From an uncultured Lactobacillus sp. (GTDB taxonomy: Bacteria; Bacillota; Bacilli; Lactobacillales; Lactobacillaceae): a stretch of 56,898 bases of DNA. The stretch covers positions 1 through 56,898 of the forward strand of contig CAMKZU010000011.1 in assembly GCA_946477855.1 (NCBI GenBank), given 5' to 3'. Under the pieces are notes generated by a model, which was not told the origin of the DNA, did no database searches, and was given only the letters and a program-made list of their open reading frames with translations. The position numbers and the translations under genes are program-made. The number at the start of each line of letters is the position of its first letter. Position 1 is the first letter of the stretch. Positions 28,432-39,817 of the stretch are shown here, in pieces.

Positions 28432-28806
28432 ATGAACGGTCCACGTATATATAATTCACTTAGCCCGGAAGAACAAATAGCACGACTAAGACGGAAACAG
28501 GAAAAAAGAGAAAAAGAAGTACACCGTGTGCGGCGTAATCGGATAATTGCAGCTTTTGTGGTGATTTTTGCCTTTTTAGGCGTGCAAATCGGTGTCACCC
28601 ACGCACAAACTGACCGTATTAACGGGCAAGTAGAAGCTTCGAAAAAAACTCTTAAAAAAATAAATAATCAAAAGCAAACACTAATTGCTAAGAAAAATGA
28701 TTTAAAGGATCCTGATTACGTGGCCAAGTTAGTCCGTTTTAAATTTCTTTATTCTAAACCTAACGAAACAATTTACAATTTACCTGAAGGAAAAAATAAT
28801 AATTAA
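28432..28806 (+). CDS. divIC: Septum formation initiator DivIC
   Basis: This 124-residue single-pass protein has a basic cytoplasmic N-terminus (RLRRKQEKREKEVHRVRRNR), a membrane helix at about residues 39-57 (IIAAFVVIFAFLGVQIGV), then an extracellular coiled coil (about 60-90) and the conserved DPDYVAKLVRFKFLYSKPNE. It forms a complex with FtsL and DivIB at the division septum. I chose ATG 28432, which follows AGAGG, over a start 21 bases earlier. The S1-domain gene overlaps its stop by one base. Confidence 0.9.
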   Translation: MNGPRIYNSLSPEEQIARLRRKQEKREKEVHRVRRNRIIAAFVVIFAFLGVQIGVTHAQTDRINGQVEASKKTLKKINNQKQTLIAKKNDLKDPDYVAKLVRFKFLYSKPNETIYNLPEGKNNN

Positions 28807-29174
28807 TGAAATACCAAGTTGGTCAAAGACTTACAGGAACTATTAATAATATTAGTGATTTAGGCATTTTTGTTACGCTTCCACATCACGTTTCTGGATT
28901 GATTCACCATAGTGATTTTGGTAATAACTGGTTGCGCGAAAAAAATAATTTTAATATTGGTGAGCAAATTAGAGTGGTAATTATCCATAACTATAAAGGT
29001 AAAATAGCTCTCTCAAAAAAGCGGGTTAATGATCCAGAGATAATTGATCATACTAACCCTTTTTCTGACACAAAAAATGCAGATTTTGATTCGGTTCTAT
29101 CTCAAACCATTAAAAATGCTCGAAGCGAAATTAAGAATTTAGAACATGAATTGATTAGTTATGCAGATAGATAA
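28806..29174 (+). CDS. S1-domain RNA-binding protein, YabR type
   Basis: This 122-residue protein has an S1 OB-fold in the first 75 residues (YQVGQRLTGTINNISDLGIFVTLPHHVSGLIHHSDFG and GKIALSKKR) and a charged tail with a helical end. Homologues sit next to divIC in Bacillus (YabR). RNA binding is expected; the target is unknown. Its ATG overlaps the divIC stop (TAATG), and its end overlaps tilS by 14 bases, so divIC, this gene and tilS are translationally coupled. Confidence 0.85.
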   Translation: MKYQVGQRLTGTINNISDLGIFVTLPHHVSGLIHHSDFGNNWLREKNNFNIGEQIRVVIIHNYKGKIALSKKRVNDPEIIDHTNPFSDTKNADFDSVLSQTIKNARSEIKNLEHELISYADR

Positions 29175-30417
29175 TTTTTTTAAAAAGCACGCTTTAGCAC
29201 TAACTGGTAAAACTTTAGTTGTTGCAGTTAGTGGTGGACCTGATTCCTTGGCGCTACTTGATTTACTATATGAACTGAAAAGCCGCTATCAATTTAAGTT
29301 GATAGCGGCTCATTTGGATCACAAATTAAGATCTGATTCTTTTAAAGAAGAAAACGTGATTGCTAAGTATAGCCAAGGTAGGGATATCAAGGTAGTAAAT
29401 GGGTATTGGCCGCCAAAAGAACACCCTAATGTTGGCATTGAAGCCGCAGCGCGAAAATATCGTTACCATTTTTTAGTGCAAGTGCTGCAAGAAAATCACG
29501 GTACTTATTTACTGACTGCTCACCATGTGGATGATTTATTAGAAAACATTTTGCTTAAATTTATTCGCTCAGGAAATCCTGGTGAAATGAATAGTTTGCA
29601 TGCGATTAGTTCAGTAAATGGTTTTACATTACTTAGACCACTTTTGACGCAGAAAAAAGCTGATTTGCTTTTATACGATCAAAAAAAGGGAATACAGTAT
29701 GTCATTGATCAAACAAATAACGATGATGATACGTTACGTAACAGGCTACGACATCACGTGGTTCCGTTATTAAAACAAGAAAATCCTCAAATTACTGAGA
29801 ATGCAATTAGGTTTAACGAGCAAGTTAGTTTGTTGACAGAATTAGCAAGTCAAAATTTTGCACGAATTAAGCGGCCTGAAAAGTATTTAGGTTTCGTGTA
29901 CCGCTTAAGAAAAGATGAACTTAAAGAATTAACGCAAGGCGAACAAACAGCCTTTTGGCAGAATTTTATTTGGAAGACATGGCACCAGCGGGTAAATAAA
30001 TATTTAGCTAATTATACTTTACTCAGCTATCAGGATTACTTTTATTTATTCAAAGATTTACCTGCATTACCGACCTCCAAAAAAGTCTATTTAGATCATG
30101 AATTCGCTTTTGGTCAGCGGCATTTTTTCCTTTCATTAACAGAACATTTATCGCATCGTTTAATAGGCAAATTTTTTGCGCCAGCAAGCGCGAATTTTAG
30201 TGTTGGATCCATTAAAACCGGAACAAAGTTATTATTAAAAAACGGCGACCATGTTAAAAGCAAGAAAAAATTTGCTGAAAGTGGCATCCCTAATATATTG
30301 CGTCCTTATTGCTTAACGATATATGATAATAACAATGTTTTTTTCGTAGAACAAACATACTGTTACCAAAAAATTGCTGCTAAACAAAAATGTTATTTTT
30401 TGTATGAGGACAATTAA
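29161..30417 (+). CDS. tilS: tRNA(Ile)-lysidine synthetase
   Basis: This 418-residue enzyme modifies C34 of tRNA-Ile(CAU) to lysidine so that it reads AUA. The PP-loop is SGGPDSLALL (about residues 24-33), followed by AAHLDHKLR, AARKYRYHFL and TAHHVDDLLENILLKFIRSG. The C-terminal TilS domain is present (SVGSIKTGTKLLLKNGDHVKSKKKFAESGIPNILR). It is essential in most bacteria. Normally hpt follows and then ftsH; here ftsH starts 86 bases downstream with no gene between. Confidence 0.94.
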   Translation: MQIDNFFKKHALALTGKTLVVAVSGGPDSLALLDLLYELKSRYQFKLIAAHLDHKLRSDSFKEENVIAKYSQGRDIKVVNGYWPPKEHPNVGIEAAARKYRYHFLVQVLQENHGTYLLTAHHVDDLLENILLKFIRSGNPGEMNSLHAISSVNGFTLLRPLLTQKKADLLLYDQKKGIQYVIDQTNNDDDTLRNRLRHHVVPLLKQENPQITENAIRFNEQVSLLTELASQNFARIKRPEKYLGFVYRLRKDELKELTQGEQTAFWQNFIWKTWHQRVNKYLANYTLLSYQDYFYLFKDLPALPTSKKVYLDHEFAFGQRHFFLSLTEHLSHRLIGKFFAPASANFSVGSIKTGTKLLLKNGDHVKSKKKFAESGIPNILRPYCLTIYDNNNVFFVEQTYCYQKIAAKQKCYFLYEDN

Positions 30418-30503
30418 TAAGAAATTTTAAAATATTAGAGCATAAATAGAATTTGTGATAAACTTTTATTCGTATATCTCTAGAAACTTTGCGGAGGTTT
30501 TTT

Positions 30504-32765
30504 ATGAAAAATAACCGGAATCGGCTGTTTTCAAACGGCTTGTTCTATATACTTGTTTTCCTTTTATTAATAGGAGCAATTAACTGGGCAGTTGGCGGAT
30601 CAGATAATTCAGGCAGCAATGAAAATATTAGCTACTCCGAATTTGTCAAAGATTTGCGCGACGGAAAAGTTAAAAACTTTAATGTTCAGCCAGCTAATGG
30701 CGTATACAGCGTTTCAGGAACTTATAAGGAAGCACAAGAAAGTAAAGCACAGTCAAAAAATACATTTGACTTTTTTAACGGTAGTTCAGGTTCAAAAGTA
30801 ACTCGCTTTTCAACCACGATGTTACAAAATGATTCAAGTGTGTCCAAGGTTCAGGACTTAGCGCAGAAAAATGACGCTAAGATGACTACTCAAGGTGAGT
30901 CGCAATCGGGCAACTGGATTTCTACACTTGTGATGTTTGTGCCAACCATCCTCTTTATCGTTATGATATGGATGATGTTCAGCCAAAGTAGTGGTGGACG
31001 TGGTGGTAACGGCGGCATTATGAACTTCGGTCGGTCACATGTGAAGCCTGAAGATCCTAAGAAAAACAAGGTACGGTTCTCTGATGTAGCCGGAGAAGAA
31101 GAAGAAAAGCAGGAATTAGTTGAAGTCGTTGAATTTTTAAAGAATCCGGCTAAATTTACTAAATTGGGTGCTAAAATTCCTTCCGGCGTTTTGCTTGAAG
31201 GTCCTCCGGGTACTGGTAAAACTTTACTAGCTCGTGCTGTAGCGGGTGAAGCAAACGTACCATTTTTCTCAATTTCCGGTTCTGATTTCGTGGAAATGTT
31301 TGTTGGTGTTGGTGCCAGTCGTGTACGTGACTTGTTTACTAATGCTAAAAAGAATGCACCCAGTATTATCTTCATTGACGAAATTGATGCTATCGGTAGA
31401 AGACGTGGTGGTAATGCCAGCGGTGGCGGCAACGATGAGCGTGAGCAAACTTTAAACCAATTACTGGTAGAGATGGATGGTTTCGAAGGTAATGAAGGTG
31501 TTATTGTTATTGCCGCTACTAACCGCTCTGATGTTTTGGATCCGGCACTTCTTCGTCCCGGTCGTTTTGACCGTAAAGTTTTAGTAGGTACTCCAGATGT
31601 CCGCGGCCGTGAAGCAATTTTACGTGTTCATGCCAAAAACATGCCTTTAGCTGATGATGTCGATTTAAAAGAAATTGCAAGACAGACCCCTGGGTTTGTT
31701 GGGGCAGATTTGGCCAATTTACTTAATGAAGCGGCACTTCTTGCTGCTAGAAGAAACGGTAATGATATTACTGCGTCTGACTTGGATGAAGCTGAAGATC
31801 GTGTGATTGCTGGTCCTGCAAAGAGAAATAGCTTAATCTCTCAAAAGGAAAGACGTAGAGTAGCCTTTCACGAAGCCGGTCACTCTATTTGTGGTTTAGT
31901 TCTAAGTGATTCCCGAACAGTGCGCAAAGTTACGATCGTACCTCATGGCAGAACCGGTGGTTATAACTTGATGTTGCCAAAAGATGATCAGTTCTTGCTA
32001 ACCAAGAAACAATTGATGGAACAAATTGTTGGTCTAATGGGAGGACGTGCAGGAGAAGAAGTTGTAGTAGGTGACCAATCTACCGGAGCGTCTAACGACT
32101 TTGAACAAGCTACACAGATTGCTCATAGTATGGTTGTTAACTATGGTATGACTGATTCATTGGGAATGGTTGAGCTTGAAAAAGAAGGCGAAACCAATCC
32201 TTACGGCTTTAAGCCATATAGTGAAGCTACTTCTGCTAAGATTGACGAGGCCGTTAAGAAGTTACTTGATGAGGCCCATGCTAAAGCAGTTGAAATAGTT
32301 AAAAATAACCGGGAAAAACACCGGATTATTGCCGAGGCTTTACTGAAATATGAAACCTTAGATGAGAAGCAGATTATGTCTCTTTATACTACTGGCAAAA
32401 TGCCTGAAAAAACAGAGCAGGAATATCCAAGCGAATCTAAGGCTTCCACTTATGAAGAAGCTAAAGCTGCTGCTGAAAAGAAAGAAAGTCAATCTCAGAA
32501 AAAGAACATAATCAATTCAGATGAGGCTCAAAAAGAAAGAGATACTTCATTAGAATCACCTAAACAAAAAAATGAAGAAGCGGAAGAAACCAATCCTGAA
32601 AATCCAGAAAGAGCTGAATTTCCAAAGGAAACGGATCTTACTACTGAAGAAAAAACTTCTGCTGAAAAACAACTTGAACCTGAAAATAAGGATTTAGGGC
32701 AAGAGCACAATTCTGAAAATAACGAGGATCATTCACAAGGTGAAAATGATCACTCACAAGACTGA
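30504..32765 (+). CDS. ftsH: ATP-dependent zinc metalloprotease FtsH
   Basis: This 753-residue membrane AAA protease has two helices (about residues 11-30 and 140-158) around an extracytoplasmic domain. Walker A is GPPGTGKT (about 233-240), Walker [10 protein letters not shown], the second region of homology ends RPGRFDR, and the zinc site is HEAGH (about 456-460) with a third ligand near 531. It degrades misassembled membrane proteins. The tail after about 635 is long, Glu/Ser/Asn-rich and strongly acidic. I chose ATG 30504, with GGAGG upstream, over a start 15 bases earlier. Confidence 0.96.
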   Translation: MKNNRNRLFSNGLFYILVFLLLIGAINWAVGGSDNSGSNENISYSEFVKDLRDGKVKNFNVQPANGVYSVSGTYKEAQESKAQSKNTFDFFNGSSGSKVTRFSTTMLQNDSSVSKVQDLAQKNDAKMTTQGESQSGNWISTLVMFVPTILFIVMIWMMFSQSSGGRGGNGGIMNFGRSHVKPEDPKKNKVRFSDVAGEEEEKQELVEVVEFLKNPAKFTKLGAKIPSGVLLEGPPGTGKTLLARAVAGEANVPFFSISGSDFVEMFVGVGASRVRDLFTNAKKNAPSIIFIDEIDAIGRRRGGNASGGGNDEREQTLNQLLVEMDGFEGNEGVIVIAATNRSDVLDPALLRPGRFDRKVLVGTPDVRGREAILRVHAKNMPLADDVDLKEIARQTPGFVGADLANLLNEAALLAARRNGNDITASDLDEAEDRVIAGPAKRNSLISQKERRRVAFHEAGHSICGLVLSDSRTVRKVTIVPHGRTGGYNLMLPKDDQFLLTKKQLMEQIVGLMGGRAGEEVVVGDQSTGASNDFEQATQIAHSMVVNYGMTDSLGMVELEKEGETNPYGFKPYSEATSAKIDEAVKKLLDEAHAKAVEIVKNNREKHRIIAEALLKYETLDEKQIMSLYTTGKMPEKTEQEYPSESKASTYEEAKAAAEKKESQSQKKNIINSDEAQKERDTSLESPKQKNEEAEETNPENPERAEFPKETDLTTEEKTSAEKQLEPENKDLGQEHNSENNEDHSQGENDHSQD

Positions 32766-32774
32766 TAAAATTAG

Positions 32775-32802
32775 TAGAGCCTACTTCAGGCTCTATTTTT
32801 TT
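32775..32802 (+). terminator. Terminator between ftsH and hslO
   Basis: TAGAGCC pairs with GGCTCTA and is followed by a T tract. The hslO ribosome binding site lies right after it, and no promoter is evident between, so read-through or attenuation is possible. Confidence 0.75.
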
Positions 32803-32813
32803 AGGAGAATGAA

Positions 32814-33686
32814 ATGAACGATTATTTAGTTAAAGCAATAGATAAAACTAAAAATTTACGCTTATTAACAATTACAGCTACGAACTTGGTTCAAGAGGCA
32901 CAAACCCGTCATGATACATGGTCAGCTTCTTCTGCCGTGCTCGGACGAACCTTAGTTGCAGGAATTTTACTGGCTGGAGCTGAATTGACTGACAAGGAAG
33001 AATTGACCGTCAGACTTTTGGGTGATGGTCCTGTTGGTCCAACAGTTGTGACTGCCAAGTCTGATTTAACGGTAAAGGGCTATGTTAAGAATCCCCATAT
33101 TGCATTACCCCCAAAGAAGAATGGTCATATTGATGTGAAAAAAGCTGTTGGTAAAGGTTGGCTTGAAGTTACTAAGGATTTAGGATTGAAGAAGCCGTAT
33201 ACAGGACAAGTGCCAATTGTATCTGGTGAAATCGCTGAAGATATTGCCTATTATTTAACAAAATCTGAACAAATTCCGTCTGCTGTCGGCTTATCAGTTT
33301 TTGTAAATCCTAATAATACAATAGGTGAAGCCGGTGGATTTATGTTGCAGGCATTGCCTGGAGCTTCCGATAGTTTAATTACTGAAACTATCAATCGTAT
33401 CAATGATTTACCTGCTCTTTCGAGCGCCTTTTTAGATGGATTAACTCCTGAAAAACTTGCAGCTATGATTTTGGGGGATGATTGTAAAATCTTGGAAAAA
33501 GATGAAGTTGCTTTTAAATGTGATTGCTCTAAAGAAAAATATGGTAATATTTTAGCAACTTTAAAGGACAGTCAGCTGAAAGCCATGATCAATGAAGACC
33601 ATGGTGCTGAGTTGACATGCAACTTTTGCGGTAATAAATATCAATTTTCAGAAGAGGAATTAAAGGCAATTTTGTCCGCAAAATAA
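32814..33686 (+). CDS. hslO: Redox-regulated chaperone Hsp33
   Basis: This 290-residue holdase chaperone is activated by oxidation. The C-terminal zinc switch has CDC (about residues 236-238) and CNFC (about 268-271), the standard four cysteines that release zinc and form disulfides under oxidative stress. The N-terminal core has ATNLVQEAQTRHDTWSASSAVLGRTL and LLGDGPVGP. It lies in the ftsH-hslO-dusB-lysS block but is separated here from dusB by two inserted genes. RBS AGGAG precedes the ATG. Confidence 0.95.
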   Translation: MNDYLVKAIDKTKNLRLLTITATNLVQEAQTRHDTWSASSAVLGRTLVAGILLAGAELTDKEELTVRLLGDGPVGPTVVTAKSDLTVKGYVKNPHIALPPKKNGHIDVKKAVGKGWLEVTKDLGLKKPYTGQVPIVSGEIAEDIAYYLTKSEQIPSAVGLSVFVNPNNTIGEAGGFMLQALPGASDSLITETINRINDLPALSSAFLDGLTPEKLAAMILGDDCKILEKDEVAFKCDCSKEKYGNILATLKDSQLKAMINEDHGAELTCNFCGNKYQFSEEELKAILSAK

Positions 33687-33741
33687 ATGGTAAAGGACAG
33701 ATAAATCTTGTTTTCTTTTGAGTGAAAAGGGAAAGTAAATT

Positions 33742-35343
33742 ATGGCTTGGAAATATATACGAAAAATAATAACCAGAATTGGAATTGTCAAAGTTGCACT
33801 TTTTAGCGCATTTCTTTTTGCTGGTTATGTCGTGTATTTCGCCCAACCATATTTAATTACTAAATTATTTGAGCCAAAATTGAACCGTGATTTACAAATA
33901 TTATTGGTATGCGCATTAGCTCTTTCGCTGATGATGGTGCCAATTATTAATAGCTGTAATAATTCGTTTATTCAGGCTGTCCGTAAATATTCAAAACAAA
34001 TTTTGTGGGAGTCTGTGGTTAACAAACCTTTTAGATATTATTCAGACAAGCCGGTTGGTATGGTTCAAAGTTATATTAAAGATGTTTCGTTTGCCTGTCG
34101 CGAATTGGAACAAACCAGTTTGGCGGTTGTTGTGCAAATGACAGTAATGCTAATTATGTATTCAGTAACGCTCAGCTTGCAAAATTGGGTTGTTGGTATG
34201 TCATACTTATTTTTCTTTTTAGGCTACATGATGATCTCAGTATGGATGGCCAAGCGAAATAGAAGTAACGTGGCTGCTTCACTAAAAAGTGCTTCTAAAG
34301 TCAATGAGTACATTATCGATTATTACCGTAACGTTGAAACGGTTTTAGCAAGTGATTCCAAAGACTTTGAAGAGCACAACATGGCTAACATTTTAAATGA
34401 AGAACAAAAATCTTTTACCAATGTGCAAAAAATTACTAATATTGCCTCTTTGTTTCAGCAATTCTTAATTGTTGTTTTGGCGTGTATTATTGTGATTCTG
34501 GGACAAGTGTTAACGGGAACAAAAGGAAATTTGTCACTTTCACTAGTTTTGGTTCTGTTATATTCTATTGTTAATTTGTCCGGCTTTGGCACCCAATATC
34601 TGGCTATTGAGGAGCTTTTAAATAGAATTCGGGCTGGATTAAATGAACTGGAATATGGAAAAGAAACACCTGCTCCTAATCTGCCTTTTAAACTTGATGG
34701 AACTAAGAACGCAATTTCTTTGGAATCTATCAGTTATGCTTATCAGAACAACCAACAAGTTTTTCACAACTTAGAGTTAGTTTTTCCCAAAAATAAGCTG
34801 ACCGCTTTAGTAGGTCCAAATGGTTCTGGTAAAAGTACACTATTAAAAATTTTGACGGGTTTTTATCAGCCACAGTCGGGACAAATTATTTTGCCTTTTG
34901 TCAGTCAACCAACTTTACTGTATTTGCCCCAAAGTGCGCAGCTATTTAACCGTTCGATTATAGAAAATATTTGTTATCCAAAACAACAAGTTACAACAGA
35001 ACAGTTGCTTACTTTAATTAAAGAAATTAACCTTGATACTTTGATTAAGTCTGCTGCTGATCTCACTGTCAAAACTCCGGGAGATTTCAAAAATAAGATT
35101 TCTGGTGGTGAAAAGCAAAAAATACTTTTTTTAAGAACAATTGTCTCAAAACCACAAATATTGTTGTTGGATGAATTTACCAGTAATTTGGATGAGAAAA
35201 CAATCATTCTTGTTTATCAGATGATAAGAAAGTATTTACCCTTAACTACTATTATTAGCGTGGTTCATCGCTATGACGAATTAAAATACTATGATAAGGT
35301 AGTTCAACTTGGTCAACCACATAATTTTAAAAATCAATTTTAA
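33742..35343 (+). CDS. ABC exporter half-transporter, permease-ATPase
   Basis: This 533-residue protein has an exporter-type membrane domain with about five to six segments in residues 1-310 and a C-terminal ATPase. Walker A is GPNGSGKSTLL (about 356-366), the signature is ISGGEKQKILF, Walker B ILLLDEFTSNLDEK, and the H-loop is VVHRYDE. It resembles the exporter pair at the start of the window in size and layout. The signature SGGEKQK and the DEF of Walker B differ slightly from the common forms. There is no adjacent partner, so it may act as a homodimer. The substrate is unknown. The gene is an extra insert in an otherwise conserved block. Confidence 0.87.
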   Translation: MAWKYIRKIITRIGIVKVALFSAFLFAGYVVYFAQPYLITKLFEPKLNRDLQILLVCALALSLMMVPIINSCNNSFIQAVRKYSKQILWESVVNKPFRYYSDKPVGMVQSYIKDVSFACRELEQTSLAVVVQMTVMLIMYSVTLSLQNWVVGMSYLFFFLGYMMISVWMAKRNRSNVAASLKSASKVNEYIIDYYRNVETVLASDSKDFEEHNMANILNEEQKSFTNVQKITNIASLFQQFLIVVLACIIVILGQVLTGTKGNLSLSLVLVLLYSIVNLSGFGTQYLAIEELLNRIRAGLNELEYGKETPAPNLPFKLDGTKNAISLESISYAYQNNQQVFHNLELVFPKNKLTALVGPNGSGKSTLLKILTGFYQPQSGQIILPFVSQPTLLYLPQSAQLFNRSIIENICYPKQQVTTEQLLTLIKEINLDTLIKSAADLTVKTPGDFKNKISGGEKQKILFLRTIVSKPQILLLDEFTSNLDEKTIILVYQMIRKYLPLTTIISVVHRYDELKYYDKVVQLGQPHNFKNQF

Positions 35344-35419
35344 TAGTGAGCCTGCCCTATATTACTCATTTTTATTAGCTTTTCTTAGAAATTAGCCGAT
35401 ATGTCCATACCAACTTTGC

Positions 35420-35425
35420 TATAAT
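35420..35425 (+). promoter_or_regulatory. -10 element upstream of the histidine phosphatase gene
   Basis: A perfect TATAAT lies 34 bases before ATG 35460. The -35 region is weak. The in-frame ATG at 35424 lies within this box, which argues against it as the translation start. Confidence 0.5.
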
Positions 35426-35459
35426 GAAGAAGTTGGATAAAGATTTAAGGAGAATATTA

Positions 35460-36101
35460 ATGCTAAATGTATTTATTGTGCGTCATGGTCAAACAGATAC
35501 TAATAAAGTGGCAGCTATTAATGGTTCTGGCACTGATTTGCCTTTAAATAAATTGGGAAAGCAACAAGTTGAAACATTAAGGGATAGTTTTGATATTAGC
35601 AAGATTGATTATATTTATGCCAGTCCACTAACCAGGGCTCGTCAGACTGCAGAAATTTTAGCTCAGGGTCAACTCGAGGTTAATGTCGATGAGCGTCTGA
35701 AGGAAATTTATTTTGGTAATTGGGACGGTCAAAGTATTGAAGAGATACAAGAAAAATATCCCCAAGCGTTCGATGAACTAGGGTATTTTAAAGAAAATTA
35801 TGTCGATTATTGTACTGGTGAAAGTTATCAGCACCTGGCAGATCGTTTAATGGATTTCTGGCATGAATTGGTTAATAATCATGAACATGAATCTGTTTTA
35901 TTGGTTTGCCACGGTATTGCATCTCGGACTTTGGTGCAAACTTTACTAGGAATTCCCAGTATGACGGAGATCAGTTTGATTCAAAATGCAGCTGTCATTA
36001 ATTTAACTGTAGACGATCAGACTAAAAAAGTATTTTTGCGGTATTATAACAGGATTGCGCCTGGGAAGTTTTTTATTGAGGATAAACATGGAACTGCTTA
36101 A
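35460..36101 (+). CDS. Histidine phosphatase (phosphoglycerate mutase-like) family protein
   Basis: This 213-residue protein has the phosphoglycerate mutase fold. The catalytic His is in FIVRHGQTDTN (about residue 8). ASPLTRARQTAEI, LKEIYFGNWDGQSIEEI and the second His in LLVCHGIASRTL complete the site. The lack of typical mutase lid residues suggests a cofactor-independent phosphatase of the broad-specificity or PhoE/CobC type; its substrate is unclear. I chose ATG 35460, with AAGGAG upstream. It sits in the insert between hslO and dusB. Confidence 0.87.
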   Translation: MLNVFIVRHGQTDTNKVAAINGSGTDLPLNKLGKQQVETLRDSFDISKIDYIYASPLTRARQTAEILAQGQLEVNVDERLKEIYFGNWDGQSIEEIQEKYPQAFDELGYFKENYVDYCTGESYQHLADRLMDFWHELVNNHEHESVLLVCHGIASRTLVQTLLGIPSMTEISLIQNAAVINLTVDDQTKKVFLRYYNRIAPGKFFIEDKHGTA

Positions 36102-36127
36102 TCAAATAGCCTTACCTTTTTATTATG

Positions 36128-36165
36128 AAAAGGACTGTTGATTTTGCATAAATGATCCTTTTTGT
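36128..36165 (+). terminator. Weak terminator after the histidine phosphatase gene
   Basis: AAAAGGA and TCCTTTT form a stem with a 21-base loop and a short T tract. Confidence 0.35.
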
Positions 36166-36197
36166 TAAGATATTAGGGTGTTTGAAAGGGTGATTAA

Positions 36198-37217
36198 GTG
36201 GATAATAGCTGGAAAATTCGCGATTTAACTATTGCTAATCGAGTTGTTGTGGCGCCAATGGCTGGTGTATCAAATTCTGCGTTTAGAATGATTTGTAAGG
36301 AATTTGGTGCTGGTCTAGTCGTATGTGAAATGATTTCAGATCACGGTATCATTTATCGTAATAAAAAAACCATGTCTATGATGAAGGTGGATCCGCGTGA
36401 GCACCCGATGAGTATTCAGATTTTTGGTGGTACTGAAGAAACTTTGCTTGAAGCAGCGCAATATATCGATCAGCATACCGCTGCCGATATAATAGATATT
36501 AATATGGGTTGCCCTGTTCCTAAGGTTACTAAAACAGATGCGGGTTCTAAATGGCTTTTGGATTCTAATAAAATTTACCAGATGGTACATAAAGTTGTCC
36601 AAAATGTTGAAAAACCTGTTTCTGTTAAAATGCGTATTGGATGGGATCGTAAACATATTTTTGCGGTGGAAAACGCTTTGGCGGCCCAAGAAGCTGGTGC
36701 CAGCATGATTGCAATGCATGGTAGAACACGTAAACAAATGTATATGGGAGAAGCCGATTGGGAAACACTTCACGATGTTGCTCAAGTTCTTGATATTCCA
36801 TTTGTGGCAAACGGTGATATTACGACACCAGAATTAGCCAAAAAAGCTCTAGCTGAAATTGGCTCTACCGCTGTGATGGTAGGGCGTGCAGCATTAGGTA
36901 ATCCTTGGATTATCAAAGATATGGTACACTACTTAGAAACTGGTGAAAGACTAAAACCGCAAACAGTACGAGAGAAAGTTGGCACAGCTAAGCATCAACT
37001 TAAAGGTTTAGTTGACTTAAAAGGGGAAAAAATTGCTGTTCCCGAGTTTAGGCAACAAGCAGCTTACTATTTAAAGGGTGTTCCCCGTTCGGCTCGTACT
37101 CGTGCTAAAATAAATGAGGTTTGGACAGCACAAGAAGTTTATGATTTGCTCGATAACTTCGTTGATGATTATGAAAAGCGGCAAAAACAAAGAGCTGCTA
37201 GAAGTGAAACTAATTAA
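36198..37217 (+). CDS. dusB: tRNA-dihydrouridine synthase B
   Basis: This 339-residue FMN enzyme reduces uridines in the tRNA D-loop. VVAPMAGVSNSAFR opens the barrel, INMGCPVPKVTKTDAGSKWL carries the catalytic Cys, KMRIGWD and MHGRTRKQMY follow, and VANGDI and MVGRAALGNPWI form the FMN phosphate site. The start is GTG 36198, with AAAGGGTG before it. It lies 17 bases from lysS, and the dusB-lysS pair is conserved across Firmicutes. Confidence 0.94.
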   Translation: MDNSWKIRDLTIANRVVVAPMAGVSNSAFRMICKEFGAGLVVCEMISDHGIIYRNKKTMSMMKVDPREHPMSIQIFGGTEETLLEAAQYIDQHTAADIIDINMGCPVPKVTKTDAGSKWLLDSNKIYQMVHKVVQNVEKPVSVKMRIGWDRKHIFAVENALAAQEAGASMIAMHGRTRKQMYMGEADWETLHDVAQVLDIPFVANGDITTPELAKKALAEIGSTAVMVGRAALGNPWIIKDMVHYLETGERLKPQTVREKVGTAKHQLKGLVDLKGEKIAVPEFRQQAAYYLKGVPRSARTRAKINEVWTAQEVYDLLDNFVDDYEKRQKQRAARSETN

Positions 37218-37234
37218 TAATGGAGGAATTGTAA

Positions 37235-38776
<1,542 letters not shown>

Positions 38777-38795
38777 TAATTAAGAAAACATTTTA

Positions 38796-38837
38796 AAAAT
38801 GAGCCCTAAAAGAATATTACTTTTAGGACTCATTTTT
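38796..38837. terminator. Bidirectional terminator between lysS and the DUF2785 gene
   Basis: AAAATGAGCCCTAAAAG pairs with CTTTTAGGACTCATTTT with one mismatch. It serves both convergent genes. Confidence 0.85.
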
Positions 38838-38844
38838 ATTTTGT

Positions 38845-39663
38845 TTACAGTTGGTATCCCATTTGTTCGTTATATTCAGAAATCTTTTTAAGTAGATTAT
38901 CTTTAACAGACTGGTTTGAAAAATAAAAATACCAGTTTTGAAGTAATTTGAGCCAGGAACTTAATCGATACCAGCTGATGCGATCATTTTCTGCGAGCTG
39001 CTGATAAATTTTTTCGTTATAGCAGTTAATAAACGAATTAAACTCAGCAGTCGGTATTTTACCGAAATGAATGCCTTCAAAAAAGGCAAAAGCTAACCGT
39101 TGCTCCTCATCATCAATAAACGGTCCTTGCATATTTTGAAAGACCGTTTCAATTATGGCCAAAATATCAGCAGTATTATTTGTTGTAAAATCTGGATGAC
39201 TTAAAGTAGAGCCTAAAAAGTCGCTACCATGAGCAACGCTGTGAGCCCAACCTTTATCTTTAACATAACCGCGGAAATCTTTTTCTTCCTTCAAATAGGA
39301 AATACTCCAGTTAAAAAGAGTTTTTCGTTTGGTCGCATTTAAAATCGAATGCTTTTTATCGTCATCTAAAATTAGGGAACCCAGTAATGCACTGAATGTT
39401 CTGAGAAAAATTAAATCGTTTTCTGGCTGATCGATGCCCTTAAACAGATTTTTTGAATTTATAAAATTGGTAAAAATTTTTGCTTTCTGCTTTGAAGTAA
39501 ATGAATTTTCAAAAAAGCCACGAGCAAAAAGCGTATAAACAACATCATCACGAAGATGTGGGTCAAGGTTTCCGATATTTTGCAACATATAGTCGATTTG
39601 ACTATCATCAAAAGTGATTTTACCAGAATCTAAATTAACAAGTTTTTCCAGTTCTTTTTGCAA
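38845..39663 (-). CDS. DUF2785 family protein
   Basis: This 272-residue protein is soluble and largely helical, with DPHLRDDVVYTLFARGFF near the start and the conserved core DFRGYVKDKGWAHSVAHGSDFLGSTLSHPDF (split here by length of quotation: GYVKDKGWAHSVAHGSD). His and Asp residues in this core could bind metal or a ligand, but no function is known for the family. The start is TTG 39663, with GGAGG eight bases upstream. It is transcribed towards lysS and alone. Identification rests on recalled family motifs. Confidence 0.72.
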   Translation of the reverse strand: MQKELEKLVNLDSGKITFDDSQIDYMLQNIGNLDPHLRDDVVYTLFARGFFENSFTSKQKAKIFTNFINSKNLFKGIDQPENDLIFLRTFSALLGSLILDDDKKHSILNATKRKTLFNWSISYLKEEKDFRGYVKDKGWAHSVAHGSDFLGSTLSHPDFTTNNTADILAIIETVFQNMQGPFIDDEEQRLAFAFFEGIHFGKIPTAEFNSFINCYNEKIYQQLAENDRISWYRLSSWLKLLQNWYFYFSNQSVKDNLLKKISEYNEQMGYQL

Positions 39664-39817
39664 TTCTGTAGCCTCCTTTTTATCTGACAGTGATATGATT
39701 TCATATTTGTGTATAACAGAATACTACCTTTTACTAGCAATTATGTTTTAGAAACTCTCAAAAGGCAAGCTTTCCCGTTAAAATACTTATTTTACGGATT
39801 TATTTTACTAAAAAAGG

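Noticed and set aside
36336-36810. Minus-strand open frames inside dusB
   Set aside because: They lie wholly within a well-supported gene on the other strand and show no start signal.
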